A stretch of DNA of 64,000 bases from Actinomycetota bacterium (GTDB taxonomy: Bacteria; Actinomycetota; UBA4738; HRBIN12): NCBI GenBank assembly GCA_005884925.1, contig VAYU01000023.1, forward strand, positions 62,001-126,000, given 5' to 3'. The position numbers and the translations under genes are program-made. Below the pieces are notes generated by a model that searched no databases, had not been told where the DNA came from, and saw only the letters and a list, made by a program, of their open reading frames with translations. Below, piece after piece: positions 51,202 through 59,185 of the stretch. How positions within the stretch are numbered: the first letter of the stretch is position 1; every line of letters begins with the position of its first letter.

Positions 51202-53601
51202 CTACCCGCGCATCGCCTTCCAGAGGATCCGGTTCATCAGTCGCATCGGGATCAGGTCCGGGTTCGAGAAGTCGATCCGGAGCGATGCCGCGGCCATCGG
51301 ACTGTTGAAGGTGTTCTTGGCGGTGAGGGACACGCCTGGCGCGACGGCCGTATACGGGCGGAGGTTCGGGGTCGAGGAGAAGGCCGCAGACATCGGGGTC
51401 GCGACCGCGTCGAACTGGCTCATCGGCGGAACGCCCAGGATCAGCTCCATCGTCCGGAGCACCGAGACCGATGAGTAGAAGGTGGAGTCGATCGCACCCG
51501 TCTGCGTGTAGGGGGTGATCGCGAACACGGTCGACCGGTGCCCGTCGACGTGATCGGGCCCGTCCTGCGCGTCGTCCTCGAGCGCGAAGATCGCGGTCGA
51601 GCCCCAGAACGACGAATGGGACACCGCCTCGACGAGCCGGCCGAGCGCGAGGTCGTTGTCGGCCACCATCGCATCGGGCCGCCGCGCGCGAGGGGTCGTG
51701 CCCGCGGTGTGGTCGCTCGGGAGGTAGACGAACTGCATCGCGGGCATCGAGCCGCGGGTCTGGTATCCCTGGAAGACCTGGAGCCAGCGGTTGATCCGAA
51801 CCTGATCCGGCACGATGAGATCCCACCCCGGGTATTGGGGGTCCGTGTGCCCGATGAGCCCCGGGATCGAGGGTTGCAGATCGACGGGGTTGTCCACGAA
51901 GAAGCCGAAGTTCCGGTAGGGGACGCCGGCGGTGGCCAGCTGATCCCACAGGAACCCTCGCCCGGGATGCTCGCCCGGGAGGCCGGCGGTGGTGCCCTCA
52001 CCGAAGCCGCCGAAGTCGTACGGCCTGCCGTAGCCGTTGTAGTCGACCGGCCAGTTCCGCTGGATGTACCCGTTCGCGTACGCCCCCGTGGTCCAGCTCC
52101 ATCCGTCGGCCGAGACCTCCGCGTCGGCGTAGAAGTTGTCGAAGGTGACGAAGCGCCGCGCGAGCGCATGCTGGTTCGGCGTCACGTCCTGCCCGAAGAT
52201 GGCCAGCGACGGGTCGCCGTTCCCCTTGCCCAGGTCGCCGAGGATCTGGTCGTAGGTCCTGTTCTCCTTCATCACGTAGATCACGTGCGTGATCGGCGTG
52301 GCATCGCCGGGCTTCGACGGGATCACGCTGCCGCTGGGGACGCCGGGAGGCGCGCCGAACCGATCGTTCGCCGAGACCTGTGCCGTGTACGCGGCGAGTT
52401 GCGCCGCATCCGGCACCGGGATCGTCGAGAGGGTCCCGTGCATGAACGCCGGCCAGTAGGTCGTGGGATCGGTGTGCGGACCGGCGCCGAGGCCCTTCAT
52501 GTTGATCGCGAACACCGTCCGTCCGGACGGGGCGACCGCGACGCCGCTCGGGTACCAGGCCGTGGGGATCAGGCCGGCGACGCGGTCCGGCGTCGATGCG
52601 TTCCCCAGCTCGACGACCGCGACATCGTCGTCACCGCCGTTAGCGACGTATAGCGTCCTTCCGTCCGGGCTCACCGCGAGCCCGTCCGGACCCGCGCCGA
52701 CCGGCGCACCCGGATAGGGCGTCAGGTCGATCGTCCGACGGACGGACCCGGTCGTGCCGTCCAGAACGGTGACGCTGTCGCTGTCGCCGTTCGCGACGTA
52801 GAGCTCGTTCGCGACGGGGTTCGCGACGATCGTGCAGGGATGCATCCCGACCGCGACGGTCTTCACGACGGCGTTGGTGCTCGTGTCGATCACGGTGACG
52901 GTGCTCGCGCCCCAGTTGGTCACGAAGGCGCGGGTGCCGGCGGTGTCGAGAGCGACCCCGTACGGCAAGTGGCCGACCGCGACGGTGGCCAGGACGGAGC
53001 GCGAGGTGGGGTCGACCACGCGGAGGGTGTCGTCCAGGTTCCCCGCGACGTAGAGCTTCGTGCCGTCGTCCCCGACCGCGATCCCCGCCGGCCACGGGTG
53101 CTCGTTGCCCCGATTGCCCGTGAGCTTGATGTGCTGGATCTCCGTGAGGGTTCGTCCGGTGATCCGGAACGCATGGATCGCCCCGCCGGGGCCGTCGGAG
53201 GCCCACGCGGAGCGCCCGTCCGGCGAGAACGCGAGTCCGACGTAATAGCCGGTCGGATGCCCGCTCGCCCAATCCCACCATCCGTGGGACTTGGCTCCGG
53301 CGGCCGAGATCACCTGGAGGACGTCACCCGTTGACGGGTCGATCGCCATGAGCGAGTGATGCGCGTAGCCGGCGTTCGCGACGAGCAGCAGGTTCCCGGT
53401 CGGACTCATCGCGACGTCCATCGGCCACAGCCCGAGGTCCGTCTGCGTGCCGGCCGGGGTCACGTGCCAGCCCTGCGGCGTGAAGGCGGTTCCGTCGGGC
53501 CGCGGACCCGCGGTGGGGGCGGCCGCCGCGGCGGCCATCGCGGCCACGACGACGGACAGGACGGCCGCCGCGGCGGCCGCCCGGAACGCCTGCCGATGCA
53601 T
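51202..53601 (-). CDS. Secreted YncE-like propeller/phosphoesterase fusion
   Basis: The 799-residue protein has a long alanine-rich signal region, then a YncE-type beta-propeller (~60-370) with repeated blades such as GDDGTKLYVAGNLDDTLRVVD, TNWGASTVTVIDTSTNAVVKTVAVG and PDGRTLYVANGGDDDVAVVE. From ~405 it is an acid-phosphatase/phosphoesterase domain (IYVMKENRTYDQILGDLG, VTFDNFYADAEVSADGWSWTTGAYAN, FALEDDAQDGPDHVDGHRSTVF), with the metal-ligand motifs ENRTYD and DAQDGPDHVDGHR. It is similar to bacterial phospholipase C-type enzymes. Exported to the surface or medium; substrate unknown. Confidence 0.85.
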   Translation of the reverse strand: MHRQAFRAAAAAAVLSVVVAAMAAAAAAPTAGPRPDGTAFTPQGWHVTPAGTQTDLGLWPMDVAMSPTGNLLLVANAGYAHHSLMAIDPSTGDVLQVISAAGAKSHGWWDWASGHPTGYYVGLAFSPDGRSAWASDGPGGAIHAFRITGRTLTEIQHIKLTGNRGNEHPWPAGIAVGDDGTKLYVAGNLDDTLRVVDPTSRSVLATVAVGHLPYGVALDTAGTRAFVTNWGASTVTVIDTSTNAVVKTVAVGMHPCTIVANPVANELYVANGDSDSVTVLDGTTGSVRRTIDLTPYPGAPVGAGPDGLAVSPDGRTLYVANGGDDDVAVVELGNASTPDRVAGLIPTAWYPSGVAVAPSGRTVFAINMKGLGAGPHTDPTTYWPAFMHGTLSTIPVPDAAQLAAYTAQVSANDRFGAPPGVPSGSVIPSKPGDATPITHVIYVMKENRTYDQILGDLGKGNGDPSLAIFGQDVTPNQHALARRFVTFDNFYADAEVSADGWSWTTGAYANGYIQRNWPVDYNGYGRPYDFGGFGEGTTAGLPGEHPGRGFLWDQLATAGVPYRNFGFFVDNPVDLQPSIPGLIGHTDPQYPGWDLIVPDQVRINRWLQVFQGYQTRGSMPAMQFVYLPSDHTAGTTPRARRPDAMVADNDLALGRLVEAVSHSSFWGSTAIFALEDDAQDGPDHVDGHRSTVFAITPYTQTGAIDSTFYSSVSVLRTMELILGVPPMSQFDAVATPMSAAFSSTPNLRPYTAVAPGVSLTAKNTFNSPMAAASLRIDFSNPDLIPMRLMNRILWKAMRG

Positions 53602-53709
53602 CCTCGCCCCTCCCGTGATCCGGACGCACGTTCCCGGACTCCCGCTTATAGCACGGAGGGCTCGCTGGCCGGTACCCGGCGAACGTCGGTGATGAGGGCC
53701 CTGCCCAGC

Positions 53710-54156
53710 TCAGGTCTCGGAGAGGGGCAGCGCGGCGACCGCATCGCGAAGGGCTTCGAGGTCGGCTCGGTCAAGCGCGAGGAGCTCGGGCGGCGGCTCG
53801 AAGAGCGCGTCCATCAGCAGCCGTTTGACCTGGGCCCCGCGAGGGGTCAGGACGACGAGCTTCACGCGACGATCACCGGGACGGGCTCGGCGCTCGGCCA
53901 ACCCGCGTTCCTCCAGCCGGTCGACGATCCAGGTGGCGTTGGACGCATCGCACATCCACGTGTCCGCGAGCGCGCTCATCGTCTTGCCCTCGTCTTCGGA
54001 CAGCAGGTGGAGCGCCTTCGCATCGTTGGGGGTCAGTCCATGGTCGCCGATGATCCGCGACCGATGGCGAGCGGTCTCGAAGAAGAAGCGTGCGAGCGGA
54101 CGCCATGCCGCTGCCGCGAGCTCTTCGTTCGTGAGCACCCGTGCCATGCTCGTCAT
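53710..54156 (-). CDS. MarR-family transcriptional regulator
   Basis: The 148-residue protein has the MarR winged helix: LTPNDAKALHLLSEDEGKTM, ALADTWMCDASNATWIVDRLEERGL and the wing AERRARPGDRRVKLVVLT. The start is ATG 54156 or ATG 54147. It is divergent from a DrrAB-type exporter operon with a strong palindrome between them. It most likely represses that exporter and senses its substrate. Confidence 0.88.
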   Translation of the reverse strand: MTSMARVLTNEELAAAAWRPLARFFFETARHRSRIIGDHGLTPNDAKALHLLSEDEGKTMSALADTWMCDASNATWIVDRLEERGLAERRARPGDRRVKLVVLTPRGAQVKRLLMDALFEPPPELLALDRADLEALRDAVAALPLSET

Positions 54157-54208
54157 CGTAGCCCACGGTCGCCTGAACCTCCAAGCGCTTTCACCATCGG
54201 GGTCGTTC

Positions 54209-54232
54209 GATAGTTGACATCGCTCAAGTATC
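54209..54232. promoter_or_regulatory. Candidate MarR operator overlapping a TTGACA box
   Basis: GATAgTTGAcatcgcTCAAgTATC is a 24-base dyad whose half-sites match at 8 of 12 positions (GATA.TTGA). It contains TTGACA, a consensus -35 hexamer oriented toward the exporter genes. It lies between the MarR gene and the exporter ATPase gene, a position where repressor binding would block RNA polymerase. No -10 box was assigned with certainty. Confidence 0.55.
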
Positions 54233-54276
54233 TGTGCAAGGGTGGCGGCTTCACGAAGAAGGTAGGGGGTGGATGG

Positions 54277-55254
54277 ATGACGGACGAGACCGCGATCGTC
54301 GTCGAGAGCCTGACCAAGAAGTTCGGGGACGTCGAAGCACTTGCCGGGGTCGACTTCCAGGTCGAGAGCGGAACCGTGTTCGGGTTGCTCGGACCCAACG
54401 GCGCGGGCAAGACCACCGCGATCCGCATCCTCACAACGATCCTTCCGCCCGACGGCGGGAGGGCCGAGGTGCTCGGATACGACGTCGTGCGGGACGCGCA
54501 GAAGGTGCGGCTCCGGATCGGGATGGCCGGACAGTTCGCGGCGGTCGACCCCCTGCTCACGGGTCGCGAGAACCTGCGGCTGGTCGGCAAGGTCGCGCAG
54601 ATGCCGAACGACCTCATCCTGCCCAGGGCCGACGAGCTCCTCGAGCGGTTCGAGCTCACGGACGCTGCCAACCGACCCGCTCGTACCTACTCCGGAGGGA
54701 TGCGCCGGCGGCTCGACATCGCCGCCGCGCTCGTCGCCCGTCCGCCCGTGCTCTTCCTGGATGAGCCGACCACCGGGCTCGACCTCCACAGCCGCAACGA
54801 GCTGTGGGCCATGATCAAGGAGCTCGTGGCCGAGGGCACGACGCTGCTCCTCACGACCCAGTACCTGGAGGAGGCGGATCGGCTCGCCGGCCGGATCGCG
54901 GTGATCGACGGGGGGCGCGTGATCGCCGAGGGCACGCCCTCGGAGCTGAAGGCGAAGCTCGGCCGTAGCGTGATCGAGCTCTCGATGGCGGACGAGACGG
55001 ACGCGTTCCGCGCGGAACGGGCGTTGTCGCATCTGGGTCGGCCGGAGCTGGACGGCACCATCCTCCGCCTTCCGGGCAACGTCCCCGGCGGGGCCATGGA
55101 GGTGCTGCGCGCGCTCGACGGCGCCGGCCTCGAGCCCGACACCCTCATGGTCCGCGAGCCCAGCCTCGACGACGTCTTCCTCCAGCTGACCGGTCACAAG
55201 GCGGAGCGTTCCGAGCTCGAGGATGCAACCGTACCCGTGGGAGGTGCCCGATGA
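54277..55254 (+). CDS. Drug-type ABC exporter ATPase (DrrA-like)
   Basis: This 325-residue protein has Walker A GPNGAGKTT, Q-loop GMAGQFAAVDPLLTGRENL, signature YSGGMRRRLD, Walker B VLFLDEPTTGLD and a DrrA-type C-terminal extension ending EPSLDDVFLQLTGHKAE. I choose ATG 54277, behind GGTAGGGGGTGG. The stop overlaps the permease ATG. With the permease it should export a hydrophobic compound, under control of the divergent MarR protein. Confidence 0.92.
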   Translation: MTDETAIVVESLTKKFGDVEALAGVDFQVESGTVFGLLGPNGAGKTTAIRILTTILPPDGGRAEVLGYDVVRDAQKVRLRIGMAGQFAAVDPLLTGRENLRLVGKVAQMPNDLILPRADELLERFELTDAANRPARTYSGGMRRRLDIAAALVARPPVLFLDEPTTGLDLHSRNELWAMIKELVAEGTTLLLTTQYLEEADRLAGRIAVIDGGRVIAEGTPSELKAKLGRSVIELSMADETDAFRAERALSHLGRPELDGTILRLPGNVPGGAMEVLRALDGAGLEPDTLMVREPSLDDVFLQLTGHKAERSELEDATVPVGGAR

Positions 55255-56087
55255 GTCGAACCGCAGCGATCCCGTTCACGATCCCGGACGAACGGCACGG
55301 CCTCGGTCGCATCGGCGGCGCGATCTCCGACGCTATCGCGCTCTGGCAGCGGAACCTGATCGGACTGCGGCGGACCCCGCAGACCATCGTGTTCTCGACG
55401 CTCCAGCCCGTGATCTTCGTCCTGCTGTTCCGCTACGTCTTCGGAGGCGCGGTCTCGCAGACCCTGACCGTGCCGTACGTCGACTACCTGATGCCGGGGA
55501 TCTTCTGCCAGATGGTGGTCTTCGGCGCCATGCTGACGGCGGTCGGACTGGCGGCCGATCTCAAGAGCGGGATGCTCGAGCGATTCCATTCGCTGCCGAT
55601 GTCGCGCTCCGCCGTGCTCGCGGGACGCACGACCGCCGATCTCACCCGCAACTTCTTCGTGGTGATCCTCGTCAGCATCGCCGGGTTCATCGTCGGGTTC
55701 CGGATCCATACGAACGTGTTCGGGTTCCTGGCCGGGATGGGCCTGGTCCTGTTGTTCGGGTACGCGTTGTCATGGGTGTTCGCGACCGTAGGGCTCGCGG
55801 TGGGCGACCCCGAGACGGCGCAGGCCGCCTCGTTCCCGGTGATGGCCCCGCTCGTGTTCGCCTCGTCCGCGTTCGTTTCCGTCGCGACCATGCCGGGATG
55901 GCTCCGGCCCTTCGCTGAGCATCAGCCCGTGTCGGTCACGGCCTCGGCGGTCCGAGCCCTCATGATCGGCAACACGACGCCGGGTACGTCGACGGCAACC
56001 TACGTGTGGCAAGCACTGGCGTGGTTGATCGGTCTGATCGTGGTCTTCGCTCCCATCGCCGTGCGGCAGTACCGCAAGGCGGTGTAG
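55251..56087 (+). CDS. ABC-2 type exporter permease (DrrB-like)
   Basis: The 278-residue protein has six predicted membrane helices: TLQPVIFVLLFRYVFGGAV, YLMPGIFCQMVVFGAMLTAVGL, FFVVILVSIAGFIVGF, FLAGMGLVLLFGYALSWVFATVGLAVG, APLVFASSAFVSVATMP, and LAWLIGLIVVFAPIAV. GMLERFHSLPMSRSAVLAGR is the daunorubicin-resistance family signature region. It pairs with the ATPase immediately before it (4-base overlap). Confidence 0.9.
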   Translation: MSRTAAIPFTIPDERHGLGRIGGAISDAIALWQRNLIGLRRTPQTIVFSTLQPVIFVLLFRYVFGGAVSQTLTVPYVDYLMPGIFCQMVVFGAMLTAVGLAADLKSGMLERFHSLPMSRSAVLAGRTTADLTRNFFVVILVSIAGFIVGFRIHTNVFGFLAGMGLVLLFGYALSWVFATVGLAVGDPETAQAASFPVMAPLVFASSAFVSVATMPGWLRPFAEHQPVSVTASAVRALMIGNTTPGTSTATYVWQALAWLIGLIVVFAPIAVRQYRKAV

Positions 56088-56100
56088 CGGACCCGACGTC

Positions 56101-57405
56101 TCAGGCCGGGCCGTCCGCTGCGCCCGGGATCCGCGCCCCCGCCAGGAGGCGCACGATCGCGTCCTCGATGGGCTCGGCCTCGCACGACCCGTACCCGGCG
56201 GTGAGGATCGAGAACGCCGCGATCGTGCCTGAGGCCGTCCGGACGTACCCCGACAGTGCCGACGCCGGCCGGACGAAGAGCGTCCCGGTCTTCGCGCGCA
56301 CCCTGAGTCCGACCAGCCGGTCCGTGAGCGTTCCCTGCCCCGGCGTGGGGAGCGACCGGACGAAGACCGCACGCCAGGGCGCCCGGCGGGCGTCGAGGAG
56401 CAAGGTAACCATGCCCAGGGGGCTCGTCCGATCCTGATCGGACAGCCCCGACCCGTCTCGGACGCTCGCGCGCACGTGCCATCCGCGCGCCCACGCGCGG
56501 ATGGCACGTGCGCCCGCCGCGGTGGAGCCCCTGCCCTCGACCCGCGCGCCCAGCGCCTTCGTCAGCATCTCGGCGATGAAGTTGACCGAGTCGTGGTTCT
56601 GGCTGTGCACGAGCGAAGCGAGCGGAGCCGAGCGGATCCACGCCAGCCGTCGCAGGTGCTCGGGCGCGGGCCCGGCGAGCGCACCGCCGCGTATCCGGAC
56701 GCCGAGCGCGACCAGACCGGCACGGAGCGCCGAGGCGGCGTCGCGCTCGGGGGAGCCGGCGCCGCGGTTGCCGTCGATCGCGAGCGCGGTGGGACGGGTC
56801 ACGTAGCTGCGTGAGATCCCGGCCAGCCAACCGGGCGCCCACCAACCGCGGTCGAACGCCGAGGTGTCGCCCTCGATCGAGCCGGTGATCCGCCGGATCC
56901 CGAGCGCGTGAAGCCGCGCGGCGAGCGTGGCGAGCCGCGCGGCGGTGAGCCCGGGATCACCGGCGCCGATCAGCCAGAGGTTGCCCCTGAGTCGGCCGCC
57001 GCGGACGCGTGCGTCCGCGGCGGCCACGGTCGGGAACCGGTGACGCGCTCCGAACACGTCGAGCGCCGTCATCGAGGTGAGGATCTTCTCGTTCGACGCC
57101 AGGACGCGGGGAGTTCGTCCACGATGGAGGTAGATGATCCGTCCACGGACCCCGACCGCCACGGCGACGTCCCGCCCCGCCACGACGCCATCGATCGCGC
57201 GGGTCCACGACGCATCCGTGAGCAGGATCCGCGGTCGTGGAGGCGTCGGGCCCGCGGATCCCGGGGACGCGGCGGCCGACGATCCGAGGGCGGCTCCGGA
57301 GGGCGGGACGAGGGTCGGATGCCCGGACGGCGGAGGGTGCGCCACGGCCGTGCAGGCAACGAGCATCAAGGCGGCGCCGCTCCGCCACGCAGGGATACGA
57401 CCCAT
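56101..57405 (-). CDS. dacB: D-alanyl-D-alanine carboxypeptidase, peptidase S13 (DacB) family, lipoprotein
   Basis: The 434-residue protein has a lipoprotein signal (ALMLVAC, lipobox at Cys18), then a Ser/Pro linker. Penicillin-binding motifs appear in order: SNEK (Ser104-Lys107), SQN (268-270) and KTG (372-374). NLWLIGAGDPGLT and AIDGNRG are S13 landmarks. The enzyme trims peptidoglycan stem peptides or cleaves crosslinks outside the membrane. It is divergent from the next membrane gene, with 27 bases between starts, so the promoters overlap. It is convergent with the exporter permease. Confidence 0.9.
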   Translation of the reverse strand: MGRIPAWRSGAALMLVACTAVAHPPPSGHPTLVPPSGAALGSSAAASPGSAGPTPPRPRILLTDASWTRAIDGVVAGRDVAVAVGVRGRIIYLHRGRTPRVLASNEKILTSMTALDVFGARHRFPTVAAADARVRGGRLRGNLWLIGAGDPGLTAARLATLAARLHALGIRRITGSIEGDTSAFDRGWWAPGWLAGISRSYVTRPTALAIDGNRGAGSPERDAASALRAGLVALGVRIRGGALAGPAPEHLRRLAWIRSAPLASLVHSQNHDSVNFIAEMLTKALGARVEGRGSTAAGARAIRAWARGWHVRASVRDGSGLSDQDRTSPLGMVTLLLDARRAPWRAVFVRSLPTPGQGTLTDRLVGLRVRAKTGTLFVRPASALSGYVRTASGTIAAFSILTAGYGSCEAEPIEDAIVRLLAGARIPGAADGPA

Positions 57406-57432
57406 AGCGGGAGTCGAGGCTACGCTTCCCTC

Positions 57433-57963
57433 ATGATCGCTGCCGAGTGGTTCTTCATCGTTTTCCGGATCCTGCACATCGGTGCGGGGACGGTATGGGT
57501 GGGTTCGGTCTTCTTCCTGGTCGTGTTCGTCCAACCGAGCGCGGCCGCGATCGCGCCGGCAGGCGCGCCGTTCATGTCCGAGCTGCTCGGCGCCCGGCGC
57601 CTGGTGGACCGGATCCTGATCATCGCGAGCGTGACGATCGCCGCGGGGCTGATCCTGTACCTGCGCGACATGAACGATGCGGGCGGGTTCGGCGATCTTC
57701 TCGGGACGCACTCCGGCGTTGCACTGACGATCGGCGGCGTTGCGGCGCTCGCCGCGTTCCTCGTCGGGTTGTTCGGCACCCGTCCGAACGTGCAACGGTT
57801 GCTGGCGCTCGGACGGCAGATCGCGTCCTCGGAGGGGCCCCCCTCGCCCGATCTGACCGCCAAGGTCCAGTCGCTGCAGGACCTGATCAAGACGCTGGCG
57901 AGGACCAGCCTGGGATTGCTGGGGATCACGGTCGTCGCGATGGCGACGGCCCGGTACTGGTGA
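57433..57963 (+). CDS. Four-helix membrane protein (CopD/DUF2269-like)
   Basis: The 176-residue protein has four hydrophobic segments: FFIVFRILHIGAGTVWVGSVFFLVVFVQP, ILIIASVTIAAGLILYL, GVALTIGGVAALAAFLVGLFG and a C-terminal TSLGLLGITVVAMATAR. HIGAGTVWVGS has the His/Trp pattern of copper-resistance D-like and DUF2269 membrane proteins; histidine ligand or haem binding is not proven. It is divergent from the carboxypeptidase. Confidence 0.75.
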   Translation: MIAAEWFFIVFRILHIGAGTVWVGSVFFLVVFVQPSAAAIAPAGAPFMSELLGARRLVDRILIIASVTIAAGLILYLRDMNDAGGFGDLLGTHSGVALTIGGVAALAAFLVGLFGTRPNVQRLLALGRQIASSEGPPSPDLTAKVQSLQDLIKTLARTSLGLLGITVVAMATARYW

Positions 57964-57993
57964 CCGCCCGGAGTTCGTACGCCTGAAGAAGGC

Positions 57994-58887
57994 CTACGGC
58001 ACCCTGACGAGCTTGAACTCGAACAGACGGCCGTCATTCTCGTTCGGATCCAAGGTGAAGTTGACGCCTCGGTCCGTCACGTACATGCGATGCCTGCCCC
58101 CATCGGTCCCCGGAGCGAACACGACGGCAGAGGGCCGATCGATGCCCGTCGTGGACAGATCGATCTTCCGGATCAGGCGCCCCTTGAGCGTGGTCTCAAC
58201 GATGAACCGTTGACCGCTGCTGACGATGAACAGATGATCTGTCCGGCTGTCGTACGTCGATCCCTCTGGATGCGTCAGACCGAGCCGGAAAGCTCCGAAG
58301 CTCGCGACGGTGTCATCGCGCGTCCCGAACCGGCGATCCTTCCCCCGATGGATCTTGTAGACGCGACCGGTCGTCGAGTCGACGATGATCAGTATGTGAC
58401 CTGTGGGTCTCCACGCGAGGCCGTGCGGGTCGCTGAATCCGAAGTTCTCTGTGTTGATGATCCAATTCACGTGGTCATCCCTGGTACCGAGGTTGCCGTC
58501 GCGTCCTGCCGTGAACCTGTAGACGGCATCGGCGTTGTCGTCCGCGACGTACAGGGCTTTCGCCTTCGGATTCCACGCGACGCCCACGGGGTTGTACGTG
58601 GCCTTCGTGAGCGTGCGAGCGGCACGAAGATGACCCTTCAGCCCTGCGATGAAGAGATCGCGACGATGCCAGACACGCGAGTTGTCGACGGCTGAATCGG
58701 AGATCAGCAGACGGTGCTTCCCCGGGAGATAGGTGATGCCGGACGGGTCTGGACTGGGTGTCGACCAAGCCGAGGTCTTCGTCACCCGCACGACCTGCCC
58801 TGCGATGGCTGCCCGAGCAGGCTGTGCTTCGGCGATCAGAGGGCCCACGATGGCCGCAGCAAGGACGAGGTGGATGGCCCGCTTCAT
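57994..58887 (-). CDS. Secreted NHL/SMP-30-like propeller protein
   Basis: The 297-residue protein starts at ATG 58887 with a signal peptide (MKRAIHLVLAAAIVGPLIAEAQPARA). It then has six-bladed propeller repeats (DPSGITYLPGKHRLLISDSA, NPVGVAWNPKAKALYVADDNADAVYRF, DPHGLAWRPTGHILIIVDSTTGRVY, HPEGSTYDSRTDHLFIVSSG). Two short GNLGTRDDHVNW / RRFGTRDDTVASF loops resemble calcium-type Asp sites. No catalytic acid/base was placed. Exported; function unknown. Confidence 0.8.
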   Translation of the reverse strand: MKRAIHLVLAAAIVGPLIAEAQPARAAIAGQVVRVTKTSAWSTPSPDPSGITYLPGKHRLLISDSAVDNSRVWHRRDLFIAGLKGHLRAARTLTKATYNPVGVAWNPKAKALYVADDNADAVYRFTAGRDGNLGTRDDHVNWIINTENFGFSDPHGLAWRPTGHILIIVDSTTGRVYKIHRGKDRRFGTRDDTVASFGAFRLGLTHPEGSTYDSRTDHLFIVSSGQRFIVETTLKGRLIRKIDLSTTGIDRPSAVVFAPGTDGGRHRMYVTDRGVNFTLDPNENDGRLFEFKLVRVP

Positions 58888-58982
58888 CGGGACGCCTCGC
58901 AGAGATGTGTCATGGCTGGTCCCATGATGGCGAGTGGACGTACGTTGGACCGCGGCTGAACGTCGTAACCTCCGTACGGCGG

Positions 58983-59154
58983 TTGCATGAGATCGTGGCG
59001 GTGATCGCCGTTGCCGTGCTCTTCGGCGCCAAGCGGCTCCCGGAGATCGCGCGGTCGAGCCCAGGGAGGATCCAAGAAAGGTATCCGAGAGGGGCACATC
59101 GAGGATCCGACCGCGGGGCCGGGGCCGGAGGTGCAGGATCCGGGAAGCTCGTAG
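58983..59154 (+). pseudogene. tatA: TatA/TatB-type translocase component with a frameshift
   Basis: The frame reads LHEIVAVIAVAVLFGAKRLPEIARSS, the TatA/B membrane helix and amphipathic-helix start (FGxKKLPE pattern). A one-base change near 59060-59070 is then needed to continue as SKKGIREGHIEDPTAGPGPEV, the expected charged tail, which stops at 59154. No standard start is placed with confidence; TTG 58983 is only a guess. The whole is about 57 residues, typical of TatA. The substrate class (Tat) is represented nearby by the twin-arginine FAD oxidase. Confidence 0.6.
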
Positions 59155-59185
59155 CTCGTAGCCCTCCGATCGACGGTCAGCCGGT

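Noticed and set aside
48857-51949. A 1030-codon minus-strand frame across the histidine kinase end and ABC transporter
   Set aside because: It overlaps three genes with recognised motifs in other frames and has no domain of its own.
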